A stretch of DNA of 64,000 nucleotides from the NCBI GenBank assembly GCA_937967995.1, contig CALBTB010000004.1, positions 186,001 to 250,000 of the forward strand, read 5' to 3'. Shown piece by piece: positions 1-10,408 of the stretch. Below the pieces are notes generated by a model. That model had not been told where the DNA came from. It searched no databases and saw only the letters and a program-made list of their open reading frames with translations. Position 1 is the first letter of the stretch. Each line of letters starts with the position of its first letter. The stretch is from an uncultured Gammaproteobacteria bacterium. GTDB taxonomy: Bacteria; Pseudomonadota; Gammaproteobacteria; UBA6429; Thiohalophilaceae. The translations under genes were made by a program, and so were the position numbers.

Positions 1-718
1 AAAACTGTTGAATGGAATAACTAAAAACCTCATTGGCTTTACGGGTGGCATAACGAACAATATCGGCGGAAGTGCGACAGATCCATTGTTCGGCAAACAA
101 CGGTTCATTCACGCTCAGGGCATCAGGGCTATACAGAGCGATGTTGATGCCATTCTTCACATCCCGTGCCGAGACATATTCCAGCGCCTGAACCCCCGCC
201 CCACGCATACTGGCACCCAGTTGTTGTGGAATGGCATAGGCAGCTGGATTAGAGATGTCAGTGGCATATTGATTGAAAGGCGGTTGATGAAGTAGCACGC
301 CAGACGCCGTGTAATAACGTGCCGCGAACACCGTGTGCTCGGTAATAAACTGCCCGGATTTTGGTGGTGTCGCCATGCCGGACCAGAACACGAACCGGTA
401 ATAACTGGCTTCTGCGAGCAGGGTTTCGATCGATTTTGATCCATAAAACAGGCTGCGTTCATGCTGCTGACCGAAGCGGGAACCGTGTTTCAACGGTGGA
501 TAGCGAAACGGTGTGGCCAGCAGGTAATGCAGGTGGCGGGTATCGGCGCTCAGTGGGGGTTTGGAATTTTCCAGCAAGCTTTCAAGCAGGGCCTGCTCAT
601 CCAGATCATCGACAATCCGCGAGGTGGCGATTTGTTGCTGGCTCTCCACAATGCGCAGAAAATCGTCCGTGATAGTGGTGATGTGCGCGAGGCCATCACA
701 CAGGGTCCAGATGTCCAT
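1..718 (-). CDS. RES-domain toxin of a RES/Xre toxin-antitoxin module (3' end outside window)
   Basis: The reading frame opens with ATG at 718, 3 bases after the antitoxin stop, and runs off the left edge, so about 239 residues are visible without the stop. Around residues 85-115 it contains RYPPLKHGSRFG, SLFYGS and ETLLAEASYYR, the recognisable RES core: an Arg in HGSRF and a Glu in AEASYYR. RES toxins of the ParT/MbcT type deplete or modify NAD+ (family knowledge); this activity is inferred here. Gene order, antitoxin first and toxin immediately after, is the usual one for this family. Translational coupling is likely given the spacing. RES proteins are usually 150-230 residues, so little should be missing. 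Confidence 0.85.
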   Translation of the reverse strand, partial: MDIWTLCDGLAHITTITDDFLRIVESQQQIATSRIVDDLDEQALLESLLENSKPPLSADTRHLHYLLATPFRYPPLKHGSRFGQQHERSLFYGSKSIETLLAEASYYRFVFWSGMATPPKSGQFITEHTVFAARYYTASGVLLHQPPFNQYATDISNPAAYAIPQQLGASMRGAGVQALEYVSARDVKNGINIALYSPDALSVNEPLFAEQWICRTSADIVRYATRKANEVFSYSIQQF

Positions 719-721
719 CAA

Positions 722-1078
722 TCAGATTTTCGCGCGAATCGCATCCAGGTATTCGACCACCCGGGCCAGCCCGGTGACGGATTTGACCTGTTCGGCCGGG
801 ACCCCGCCAATGTGGTGGTTTTCAGTGTGCATCCAGTGCTGCATGTCTTCCGGGCGACCCCCGACCAGGGCATACAGGCTGCGGTAACAACGGATAAATA
901 ACAGGGCCAGCTCGCCGGACTTGCTGTGTGGGTCCAGACCGCGGCGAAAATTACTGCGATCCTTGCCAATCACCTCCCCCAGCTCAGTCTGGGAGAAGCC
1001 CAGCGCCTTGCCGGCGTTGACCAGGGCCTTGGTCAGGACCTTGCGGGAATCAGGCTGTTTGAGGGCGGCTGTACTCAT
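722..1078 (-). CDS. Xre/MbcA/ParS-type antitoxin paired with the RES toxin
   Basis: About 118 residues. The N-terminal half is an Xre-like helix-turn-helix (GFSQTELGEVIGKDRSNFRR). The C-terminal half has the toxin-binding pattern of the MbcA/ParS/Xre family: LFIRCYRSLYALVGG, a central W, an N-H-H-I-G-G-V-P stretch and GLARVVEYLDAI at the end. It should neutralise the RES toxin and repress its own promoter. A TTG at 1090 would give four more residues. I prefer ATG 1078 because it leaves a normal leader below the promoter at 1114-1141. It ends 3 bases before the toxin start, so the two form one operon. Confidence 0.85.
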   Translation of the reverse strand: MSTAALKQPDSRKVLTKALVNAGKALGFSQTELGEVIGKDRSNFRRGLDPHSKSGELALLFIRCYRSLYALVGGRPEDMQHWMHTENHHIGGVPAEQVKSVTGLARVVEYLDAIRAKI

Positions 1079-1109
1079 GGCGAAGTTCAACTCATTTTGG
1101 TGGTATATG

Positions 1110-1141
1110 CATCATTATAGGTATAAATGATGTAATTACAA
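1110..1141 (-). promoter_or_regulatory. Promoter and dyad operator of the RES/Xre operon
   Basis: On the minus strand a -35 TTGTAA (1141-1136), a 16-base spacer and a perfect -10 TATAAT (1119-1114) precede the antitoxin gene. An imperfect palindrome at 1110-1132 (CATCATTATA paired with TATAAATGATG, one-base offset) overlaps the -10 and the spacer. This is where an autoregulating antitoxin would be expected to bind. The elements are read directly; the regulation is inferred. Confidence 0.65.
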
Positions 1142-1161
1142 CCGTTTTTTAGTCCGTAAAG

Positions 1162-1749
1162 CTAGAATTCACCACTGGATGCCCGATCCATGATGGCCAG
1201 AATGACCTTTCGAACGTGCAGGGCCTCCTCTTTCAGCTCGGACGGTAGCGGCGTGCCGCCATGAATCATCATGTCCATGTTGAGGGAGTAAATCCAGTAG
1301 TTGCCCTGCTTGTCCTCCACCAGGGTAATGCGGCACGGCAGGTAGGCGGAAAAGGCGTCCGAATAATCGACCATTTTGGCTGCGGTCAGGGGATTGCAAT
1401 ACATATAAATTTTCAGAAAACGCTGTTTCTTGCCGGTCATGAGTTCCACCTGTTTTGATAAAGGCAGTTCACCCACGTTACGAATGTTCAGTTCACTGGC
1501 GACAGATTTCATCACATCTTCCACGTCATCCGGGGTGAGTCCGGCTTTGACCTGCCGTTTCCAGATGGTCGCTTCAGCGGCATTACCGGTCTCCAGCAAT
1601 GTGATGCCCATTTCCTTGTAAACATCGATGGCCTTGTCATCAAACGCATTGAGCTTTTGATAAAACGGTTGGACTTTGAAAAGTAACCAGACAATCGCTA
1701 TCAGGGAAATTAAACCAAGTATGGCAAGCACGTTTCTGACTGCATTCAT
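1162..1749 (-). CDS. DUF302-domain protein with N-terminal membrane anchor
   Basis: 195 residues. Residues 5-25 form one hydrophobic segment (LAILGLISLIAIVWLLF) that would anchor the protein with its C-terminal domain outside the cytoplasm. The second half carries the DUF302-like core: IYMYCNPLTAAKMVDYSDAF, the LPCRITLVEDKQGNYWIYSL strand pair and MDMMIHGG. The function of DUF302 is not established. ATG 1749 is preferred over GTG 1752 because AGGGG lies six bases upstream. The gene sits 71 bases ahead of the toxin-antitoxin operon, which has its own promoter, so they need not be co-transcribed. Confidence 0.6.
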   Translation of the reverse strand: MNAVRNVLAILGLISLIAIVWLLFKVQPFYQKLNAFDDKAIDVYKEMGITLLETGNAAEATIWKRQVKAGLTPDDVEDVMKSVASELNIRNVGELPLSKQVELMTGKKQRFLKIYMYCNPLTAAKMVDYSDAFSAYLPCRITLVEDKQGNYWIYSLNMDMMIHGGTPLPSELKEEALHVRKVILAIMDRASSGEF

Positions 1750-1879
1750 CACTGACCCCTTTATATGGCTGCTAATCCTTTTTTTAAATATGGAATTAAA
1801 GCACGGACGATGATCCGTTGCTTCACTCTACATTTAAACCATTAATTAGCAATGATCAAATGGCGACACAATGCAAAAA

Positions 1880-2545
1880 TTATAAAGATTTCCTGGCAGA
1901 ACGAAAACTGAGGAACAGGCTTCCCCAGGCGAGAATTAAATACAGCATGACAACTTTAAACTGGCTAATGATGAATGGGTAATGTTTCACGCCAATGACG
2001 CTATCAGGGTAAATCGCGAATCCGGGCATACCGCCTGCACCACAAATGTGCCAGGTTGCGGTGGCAAAACAAAAATAGGCAAAACCACGATAATCCACTG
2101 CACGCCGTTGTGATGGAAGTGTCTGTTGTCGTTGCAATGCCCAGTGCCAGCCGGTACCACTGATCAGTATCAATAACAGCGTGCCACCCACACCAAAGTA
2201 AAGAGCATCGGCATCACGGCCAATCAGCGCCGGCCAGATGACAACAAGACTGGTCACCGCAATACTCAATCCAATCGCCACCAGGACAACACGCCAGCCG
2301 GGACCATTAACCAGCATACCGGCAACCGTGCACACAACCAGACCGAGTGGAAATAAAAATACAAACGCAAACAGCCAGGCGTCGGCCTGCCAGCCACCCA
2401 GCGCTAAAAATTCGGACAGGCCCTGTTGTTTGATTTTCGGTTCCAGTTCCGGTCCGATCAACAATACCGATAACATCAACAACAGACCGATCAGGTAAAC
2501 AACAATTTGAAATGGTGACGTTTGTAATAATGATAAACGTGTCAT
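1880..2545 (-). CDS. Polytopic membrane protein of unknown function, in the ybbAP operon
   Basis: 221 residues with about six hydrophobic segments (near residues 13-32, 55-80, 85-108, 115-135, 155-175 and 190-212). I do not recognise the family. A periplasmic or lumenal loop may lie between segments 5 and 6 (CGAGGMPGFAIYPDSVIG). The ATG follows the permease stop by 2 bases, so it is almost certainly translated from the ybbA-ybbP transcript. A role as an accessory to the YbbAP exporter is only a context-based guess. Downstream, 130 AT-rich bases separate it from the DUF302 gene. Confidence 0.6.
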   Translation of the reverse strand: MTRLSLLQTSPFQIVVYLIGLLLMLSVLLIGPELEPKIKQQGLSEFLALGGWQADAWLFAFVFLFPLGLVVCTVAGMLVNGPGWRVVLVAIGLSIAVTSLVVIWPALIGRDADALYFGVGGTLLLILISGTGWHWALQRQQTLPSQRRAVDYRGFAYFCFATATWHICGAGGMPGFAIYPDSVIGVKHYPFIISQFKVVMLYLILAWGSLFLSFRSARKSL

Positions 2546-2547
2546 AG

Positions 2548-5028
2548 TCAGGCCCGTCTGAACGTATCAATCGGTGGTTGCCGCAACACCTTATAGGTGC
2601 CGATAAAGCCAATGGTGCTGACCACCAGCAGACCGGCCAGCATGCCATAAACCGTAGGTAATATCGTCAGGTGGAAATCAAACTTGAATACCTGTGTTGC
2701 AAGAATATCACCGGTGATGGTGGCAGCAATACCCGCAATGGCACCGGCAACCAGACCCAGCAGGGCAAACTCCGCCAGCGTGCTACGTAAAATCCATTTT
2801 CGTGATGCACCAAGTGTGTGCAATAACGCCGCTTCATGACGACGTTCATCCTGTGTCGCCTGCATGGCCGTCAGCATGATAATGATACCGATTATCAACG
2901 TAAATCCGAGCAAATACTCCACGGCCGTAGCAATACGATCCATCAGTGTGCGAATGCGGCTGATAATCACATCCACGTCGATGATGGTGATATTGGGAAA
3001 TTGCCTGACCAGCTCCACCATGACCGGCGCATTTTTATCATCCACATGTAAACTGGACACCCAGTTGGTAGGAAAATCATCCAGCAGTCCATGCGGCAGA
3101 ATACTGAAAAAATTCACCCGAAAGGAATTCCAGTCCACACCGCGTGTATTTAATAATGTCAGCTCCAGTATGCTGCCGGCCACATTGAACTTAAGCGTAT
3201 CACCCACCTTGATTCTGAGCGCATCGGCAATCGACGGGTCAAGAGAGATATAAGGCTTACCCGCCTCGTCTGCCTGCCACCAGCGGCCTTCTATTATATT
3301 GTTGCCTTCCGGTAACTCCTCACTCCATGACAAATTGAAGTCGCGTAAAATTAACCGTTTGGCACGGGGGTCTTCATATTCCTCGACATTGACGGCCTGG
3401 CCATTAATTTCAACCAGCCTGCCGCGCGTCATGGGTGAAAACTCGGGCTGCGGCATATTGTGTTGCACAAAAAACTGCTGCACGGCAGGAATCTGATCAC
3501 CCTGCACGTTGGTGAAAAAATAGTTGGGTGTATCGGTTGGCATACTGGCGCGCCAGCTGCCCATCAGTTCGGTGCGAATCAGGGAATTGAGAATAATAAA
3601 CATGATCCCCAGGCCAAAGGCGGTAATCTGTAACGAAGACAAATCGGTGCGTCGACTGAGATTTGCCAGGCCGTAACGCCAGCTCACACCCATCAGGTTG
3701 CGTAACGGTTGCAACAGATACACGACCAGCCGCGCTGTAATGAACAGTGCCGCAATCGTACCGATGGCACCCAGTAAAATATACTGTGCGACGTTGCCCT
3801 GCCCCAGACGCCAGACCCACAGCACGAAAATCGCGCCGACGAAGATCACCACGAAAGATTTACTGAATAACGAGATTTTTTCACCGCGTCGCAACACCAG
3901 AATCGGCGGTGTTTTCTTTAACAGCCAGATGGGCGGTAAAACGAACCCAAGCAATGCGATAAAACCGGTGACAGCACCGACCACCACTGGTGTCAGATCC
4001 GGTTGTGGTAAATCCGACAGAATCAGCTCGGCCATGATCTCGGTAAGAAAATACTGTGCGCCGTAACCGATGGCACAACCCACCAGACTGACCAGCAGCG
4101 CAAACACCAGCATTTCCAGCAGAAATAAATTGAAAATACGCCGTTGCGTCACGCCATTTGTACGTAGTATGGCGACAGTATCAATATGACGACGCGTATA
4201 ACGCTGGGCCGCCATGGCCGTGGCGATACTGCCCAGCAACACACTGATTAAAGCGACAATATTTAAAAAGAAATCGGCCCGCTCAAAGGCAAAACGGATT
4301 TCCGGCCGGCCGGTCTGCAGGGAAATAAATTCTTCGCCGGATTGCTGGGTTTTCTCCAGGTGTCTGGCATAGGCTGTGATCTGTTGTCGATCACCGGCGA
4401 TGAGCATTCGATTGTTAACACGACTACCCGGTTGTATCAGTTGTGTGTCTGCCAGATCATCCTCAGCCATCATCACACGTGGCGCCATACGAAAGAAATC
4501 ACCGCCACGATCCGGTTCGTATTCGATGACGCGGCTGATGGTAAATGTTTTTGCGCCAAGCGTGATGTTGTCGCCGACATTCAATCGTAACGCCTGTAGC
4601 AATCGCGGTTCGACCCATACTTCGCCGGATACTGGTTTGCCCTGAACAGCGTATTCCGCACCAAACTGCTTATCGCTTACCATCAGTTTGCCACGCAGCG
4701 GATAGTGTTCATCGGTGACCTTGACTTCGACCATCTGCACCTGGTCATTTCGTACGATGACACTGCGAAACAGTTTTAACTGCGATGTCGTCAGGCTACG
4801 CTGTTTTGTTTCCTCGATACGAAGTGGCTGAATATCATCACTGGAAGAAATTACCAGGTCAGCAGCTAACAATTCGTTGGACTGCTGATTGATGGCCAGT
4901 TCGACACGATTGGTAAAAAAGCTCACCGTGGTAATACTGGCAACAGACACTATCAATGCCAGTGCCAGCAGACCAAGTTCCCCGGCACGCCAGTCCCGGT
5001 ATAAAAAACGTAATGCCTGTTTAATCAT
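2548..5028 (-). CDS. ybbP: ABC transporter permease YbbP (FtsX-like, type VII ABC family)
   Basis: 826 residues. One transmembrane helix near residues 17-40 precedes a long extracytoplasmic domain (about 40-235). Three helices follow, carrying the FtsX-like segment with ALISVLLGSIATAMAAQRYTRRH and VAILRTNGVTQRRIF. A second half repeats the plan and ends in a second FtsX-like unit (AALLHTLGASRKWILRSTLAEF). This duplicated MacB/LolE-like layout is typical of YbbP. In E. coli ybbA-ybbP also lie divergent to tesA. The exported substrate is not known for certain; lipophilic or lysophospholipid-type cargo has been proposed from the tesA linkage. I chose ATG 5028, 5 bases after the ybbA TGA; a TTG at 5037 overlaps that stop. 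Confidence 0.85.
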   Translation of the reverse strand: MIKQALRFLYRDWRAGELGLLALALIVSVASITTVSFFTNRVELAINQQSNELLAADLVISSSDDIQPLRIEETKQRSLTTSQLKLFRSVIVRNDQVQMVEVKVTDEHYPLRGKLMVSDKQFGAEYAVQGKPVSGEVWVEPRLLQALRLNVGDNITLGAKTFTISRVIEYEPDRGGDFFRMAPRVMMAEDDLADTQLIQPGSRVNNRMLIAGDRQQITAYARHLEKTQQSGEEFISLQTGRPEIRFAFERADFFLNIVALISVLLGSIATAMAAQRYTRRHIDTVAILRTNGVTQRRIFNLFLLEMLVFALLVSLVGCAIGYGAQYFLTEIMAELILSDLPQPDLTPVVVGAVTGFIALLGFVLPPIWLLKKTPPILVLRRGEKISLFSKSFVVIFVGAIFVLWVWRLGQGNVAQYILLGAIGTIAALFITARLVVYLLQPLRNLMGVSWRYGLANLSRRTDLSSLQITAFGLGIMFIILNSLIRTELMGSWRASMPTDTPNYFFTNVQGDQIPAVQQFFVQHNMPQPEFSPMTRGRLVEINGQAVNVEEYEDPRAKRLILRDFNLSWSEELPEGNNIIEGRWWQADEAGKPYISLDPSIADALRIKVGDTLKFNVAGSILELTLLNTRGVDWNSFRVNFFSILPHGLLDDFPTNWVSSLHVDDKNAPVMVELVRQFPNITIIDVDVIISRIRTLMDRIATAVEYLLGFTLIIGIIIMLTAMQATQDERRHEAALLHTLGASRKWILRSTLAEFALLGLVAGAIAGIAATITGDILATQVFKFDFHLTILPTVYGMLAGLLVVSTIGFIGTYKVLRQPPIDTFRRA

Positions 5029-5033
5029 GTTAT

Positions 5034-5726
5034 TCAATTGGCATTGAGTGAATCGGAAATGACTTCACCCCCCGATAGCTCGATGACACGATCACAACGC
5101 TCGGCCAGTGTGACATCATGGGTGGCAATCACCAGTGTGGTATTTTTCTCCTGGTTGATTTCAAATAATAATTCGATGATGTTACGACCGGTATTGAGAT
5201 CCAGGTTGCCGGTCGGTTCATCGGCAAACAACAGCACAGGATCGGTAGCAAAGGCCCGTGCAATGGCACAGCGCTGTTGCTCACCACCGGACAACTGGTT
5301 GGGATAATGATGCAAACGCTCACCCAGTCCGACTCGTTCCAATATATTCGTCGCCACCTGTCTCGCCGACGGTCGATTCAGGATTTCCAGTGACAACAGA
5401 ACGTTTTCATAAGCTGTCAAATGCTGCAAGAGCTGAAATGACTGAAAGATAAAGGCGACTTTGCCGGCCCGCAGTATGGCACGCTGATCTTCACTAAGCT
5501 GGGTAATGTCCTGCCCTTCAAAAACCACGCTGCCACTGGTGGGCAGGTCCAGTCCGGCCAGCAAGCCCAGCAAGGTGGTTTTGCCGGAACCGGATGCACC
5601 GACGATGGCATTGGTGCTGCCGGCACTAAATTCCAGATTGATGGTCTGAAGAATACGCAGGGGCTTATCGCCACTTTTCAGCGTTTTGTTGATATTATTG
5701 GCCTGAAGAAAGGGAACGCTTGTCAT
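5034..5726 (-). CDS. ybbA: ABC transporter ATP-binding protein YbbA
   Basis: 230 residues, the usual size of a LolD/MacB-type ATPase. Visible motifs: Walker A GASGSGKTT, Q-loop region FIFQSFQLL, signature LSGGEQQR, Walker B VLLFADEPTGNLD and H-loop IATHDVT. It would power the YbbP permease encoded next. The frame is open upstream to 5801, but that extension is the antisense of the tesA signal peptide. ATG 5726 starts a normal N-terminus (MTSVPFLQANNINKTL). This ATG and the tesA ATG at 5725 share bases on opposite strands, so both promoters must lie inside the other gene. Confidence 0.9.
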   Translation of the reverse strand: MTSVPFLQANNINKTLKSGDKPLRILQTINLEFSAGSTNAIVGASGSGKTTLLGLLAGLDLPTSGSVVFEGQDITQLSEDQRAILRAGKVAFIFQSFQLLQHLTAYENVLLSLEILNRPSARQVATNILERVGLGERLHHYPNQLSGGEQQRCAIARAFATDPVLLFADEPTGNLDLNTGRNIIELLFEINQEKNTTLVIATHDVTLAERCDRVIELSGGEVISDSLNAN

Positions 5727-6345
5727 GCAATACTCACTATCGGTTAAATATTTATTGCTAATTTCAGCCCTGTGGCTGGTTGCTGCTACTGCCAGTGCCA
5801 AACCTGTGATTATGGTTGTTGGTGACAGCCTCAGTGCTGCACCCGGTGTCCCGCATAATCAAAACTGGACGGCATTGTTGCAAAATCGTCTGAATAAAAA
5901 CGGTCATCCTTACCAGGTCATCAATGCCAGTGTCAGTGGCGATACCACGCGTGCGGGTCTGGCCCGCTTACCGGTTGCGCTGAAAAAACACCAGCCTGCG
6001 ATTGTCATCATTGAACTCGGTGGCAACGATGGCCTGCAGGGTTTATCACTGACCGAGATGCAAACAAACCTGTCCAGCATGATCGCCCTGGCAAAATCGG
6101 CCGAGGCAAAAGTACTGCTCTGCGGTGTGCGTATACCGCCCAACCTGGGCCAGGACTATGTGTCCCGGTTTCTTGAGGTCTACCACGTTACGGCTCAACA
6201 ACATAACGTACCACTGGTGCCCTATATTCTCAAAGGCGTTGCCACCAACGGAGCATTAATGCAGTCGGATGGTATACACCCGAATCAACAGGGACAAAGT
6301 ATTATGCTGGAAAACGTCTGGGAAAAACTGCACACCTTACTTTGA
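5725..6345 (+). CDS. tesA: Periplasmic GDSL esterase: acyl-CoA thioesterase I / lysophospholipase L1
   Basis: 206 residues. The N-terminus is a signal peptide (hydrophobic VKYLLLISALWLVAA, cleavage likely after ATASA near residue 25). SGNH-hydrolase blocks follow: block I GDSL with nucleophile Ser35, block II around SGDTT, block III GGND (99-102) and block V DGIHP with Asp182 and His185. The family hydrolyses thioesters, esters and lysophospholipids in the periplasm. The start overlaps that of ybbA on the other strand, and the 3' end overlaps the convergent lipoprotein gene by 9 bases. The tesA/ybbA divergence is conserved from E. coli. Confidence 0.92.
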   Translation: MQYSLSVKYLLLISALWLVAATASAKPVIMVVGDSLSAAPGVPHNQNWTALLQNRLNKNGHPYQVINASVSGDTTRAGLARLPVALKKHQPAIVIIELGGNDGLQGLSLTEMQTNLSSMIALAKSAEAKVLLCGVRIPPNLGQDYVSRFLEVYHVTAQQHNVPLVPYILKGVATNGALMQSDGIHPNQQGQSIMLENVWEKLHTLL

Positions 6346-7202
6346 GGGTTTTTCTGCCGCCAGCTCCCTGAAGCTCACAATAAAATTATCCAGTCGATCG
6401 GCCAGGTAAGCACGTTGTGCCTGTGTCACGGTTTGATCAAAACTTAATATCAGTGCCTTGAACTGCTTTGAGTTATGAACCAGTTTTTCTCGATGTGCTT
6501 CGGTCTGGAAATTCGCCGGTGTATTGATTAACGTCATCAGTCTGGTGCGCTTGTCCTGTTCGCTCAGGCCTGAGTCATCCAGAATCTGTTTCAGCGCAGC
6601 CTGCCACTTGAGACGAAACGCCATGCGATCTTCATGTACCGGTTTGAATTTTGGCGGCCAGGTTTTCAGGACATTTTTCTGGTGTTCATTCAGGCTACCT
6701 AACCAGCGTTCGAAATTTTCAATCATGGTCTCGCCGGCTTTTTCATTACGTTCCTGCTGGGTTGTCTCACGGTATTTTTCCAGCAGTTCCTCGTTCTGTT
6801 CGGCCAGATTCTTGTACAGCTGGCTCTTCTGTTTATCGTTCAGCGTCAGCATCATATCGACCATGTCCGGTGCGGCACGTTGCTTCATGGCTTCCCAGCG
6901 GTCCATGATACGTTTGAAGATGTCTTCGGCCGCGGCGTCATCCAGTCCACGTGAAACATATTGTTTAATCTGGTTCAGATCATCCGCATAACTGCCAAGC
7001 TGGGTGAACTGGTGCCACTGATGAAAGGCCTTGATGCGTTTTTCGAGATTTTCCTGCTGCGAACTGGACAGGTCGATATAGTCTTCAATCATACCGGCCA
7101 TCACCCAATCCATTTGCCGGTAGACGTTCTTCACAGTACAGGCACTGGCCAGTACTGCCACCCCAACTAAAACAACAACAATCCTTATTTTGTTCAGCCC
7201 TG

Positions 7203-7206
<4 letters not shown>
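6337..7206 (-). CDS. Lipoprotein, DUF6279-like, helical
   Basis: 289 residues. The N-terminus is a lipoprotein signal with lipobox LASAC (Cys23), so the mature protein should be lipidated at the envelope. The rest is predicted helical and charged (repeated E/K/Q-rich segments such as [20 protein letters not shown]) with conserved-looking [16 protein letters not shown]. It resembles the DUF6279 lipoprotein family, whose function is unknown. The ATG overlaps the proB stop as ATGA, so it is translationally coupled to proB. No terminator is visible before the convergent tesA end. Confidence 0.75.
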
Positions 7207-9343
<2,137 letters not shown>

Positions 9344-9357
9344 TCAACTTTGTTGAT

Positions 9358-9463
9358 TAACTGCGGAATTTTCCTGTACAAGACTCGCCATGAATACATC
9401 CCTGTAGGCTCGGCGGCGACTTCCCTGTCGCCGACGGTCTTGTACAGGAAAATCCCGCAGTTA
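9358..9463. repeat. Intergenic inverted-repeat element between rpmA and obgE
   Basis: Two 27-base arms (9358-9384 and 9437-9463) are reverse complements with a single mismatch. The 52-base centre holds a second stem (9411-9420 with 9427-9436, a GGCGGCGAC core) and the stretch ATACATCCCTGTAGGCTC. The whole can fold into one long cruciform or hairpin. Such mobile-like intergenic palindromes with a CCCTGTAGGCTCGGCGGCGAC-type centre are familiar to me from gammaproteobacterial genomes, but copy number cannot be tested within this window. It lies in the obgE leader on the minus strand. Confidence 0.8.
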
Positions 9464-9535
9464 CTCTTATGCCGTTCCTTTATTTACACTATTTCTCGAA
9501 ATTGAATTCTGTTCATTCTTCACTGTCGCTATAAC

Positions 9536-9566
9536 AAAAAAGGCCCCGTCACATTGACGAGGCCCT
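9536..9566 (-). terminator. Rho-independent terminator after rplU-rpmA
   Basis: Reading the minus strand, GGGCCTCGTCA, a 3-base loop and TGACGGGGCC form a strong stem with one G-U pair, followed directly by TTTTTTG. It lies 34 bases past the rpmA stop, in the correct place to end the ribosomal-protein transcript ahead of obgE. Confidence 0.92.
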
Positions 9567-9599
9567 TCATATTCTATTTCAATCTTGCCTTGTTTCGAA

Positions 9600-9860
9600 T
9601 CAGGCCGCCGGAGTGACACTCACAAATTTACGCTTCTTCGGGCCCTTGACCTCAAAGCTGACAACACCGTCAGATTTGGCAAACAGGGTATCGTCTTTGC
9701 CGCGACCCACGTTCACACCTGCGTGAAACTTGGTGCCGCGCTGACGGACGATGATGTTACCGGCCAGAACGTTCTCACCACCGAAGCGCTTGACGCCAAG
9801 GCGTTTGGATTCTGAATCGCGACCGTTGCGGGTACTACCGCCTGCTTTCTTATGTGCCAT
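9600..9860 (-). CDS. rpmA: 50S ribosomal protein L27
   Basis: 86 residues, full length. The sequence begins [20 protein letters not shown] and continues [20 protein letters not shown], the invariant L27 start. The basic N-terminal tail reaches toward the peptidyl-transferase centre in the 50S subunit (family knowledge). There is no extra N-terminal extension of the kind cleaved in Firmicutes, as expected for a proteobacterium. It is 13 bases downstream of rplU in one operon and ends at the terminator 9536-9566. Confidence 0.98.
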   Translation of the reverse strand: MAHKKAGGSTRNGRDSESKRLGVKRFGGENVLAGNIIVRQRGTKFHAGVNVGRGKDDTLFAKSDGVVSFEVKGPKKRKFVSVTPAA

Positions 9861-9873
9861 TGCCTAAAACCTC

Positions 9874-10185
9874 TTATCCTTTGATCCCGGTAATTTCCAG
9901 CTCGGTAAATTGCTGGCGGTGACCCTGTACTTTCTGGTGATGCTTGCGACGGCGGAACTTGACGATCATAACCTTCTTACCCTTGCCGTGCGCTTTCACG
10001 GTTGCCGTGACCTTGCCACCATTTACATACGGAGCACCAATCTTGATGTCGTCACCATTGGCGACCAGCAACACCTTGTCCAGATCGATCTTGCTGCCCT
10101 GTTCGGCGTCCAGCTTCTCGACCTTGATGCTCTGGCCTTCTGTGACCCGGTACTGTTTGCCACCGGTTTCGATAACTGCGTACAT
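9874..10185 (-). CDS. rplU: 50S ribosomal protein L21
   Basis: 103 residues, the normal size. It has the L21 landmarks [14 protein letters not shown] at the start, [20 protein letters not shown] in the middle and [13 protein letters not shown] at the end. It binds 23S rRNA in the large subunit. It is transcribed from the promoter at 10277-10305, about 90 bases upstream, together with rpmA. The divergent neighbour is ispB, an arrangement conserved across gammaproteobacteria. Confidence 0.98.
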   Translation of the reverse strand: MYAVIETGGKQYRVTEGQSIKVEKLDAEQGSKIDLDKVLLVANGDDIKIGAPYVNGGKVTATVKAHGKGKKVMIVKFRRRKHHQKVQGHRQQFTELEITGIKG

Positions 10186-10276
10186 CTGACTGATTCTCCA
10201 AGGAATTCGAAAATTCCGTTATATATCAATGAATTTCGCAGGCGAAGGTTAAATTCATCCGCCATAAAGGGCGGCA

Positions 10277-10305
10277 ATTTTAGCCGCTCCCTCAGGCCGG
10301 GTCAA
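10277..10305 (-). promoter_or_regulatory. Sigma70 promoter of rplU-rpmA
   Basis: On the minus strand: -35 TTGACC (10305-10300), a 17-base spacer and -10 TAAAAT (10282-10277). The leader between it and rplU is about 90 bases and contains a GC-rich stretch (GCCGCCCTTTATGGCGG) that can form a small hairpin near the transcript start. Confidence 0.75.
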
Positions 10306-10334
10306 ACACCTTTTGGCGCCAACGGGCTTGTTGC

Positions 10335-10363
10335 TTGACACACGGCAGGCCCACCCCTAGCAT
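10335..10363 (+). promoter_or_regulatory. Sigma70 promoter of ispB
   Basis: A consensus -35 TTGACA (10335-10340), a 17-base spacer and -10 TAGCAT (10358-10363) lie 46 bases ahead of the ispB ATG. It is back to back with the rplU promoter, about 30 bases apart. Confidence 0.65.
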
Positions 10364-10408
10364 GGCGGCCCTTGACGTGCCATTACACGGAAATCAGCCC
10401 CTAACGCT

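Noticed and set aside
5726..5801. N-terminal extension of YbbA
   Set aside because: The extra 25 residues are antisense to the TesA signal peptide and are absent from the YbbA family.
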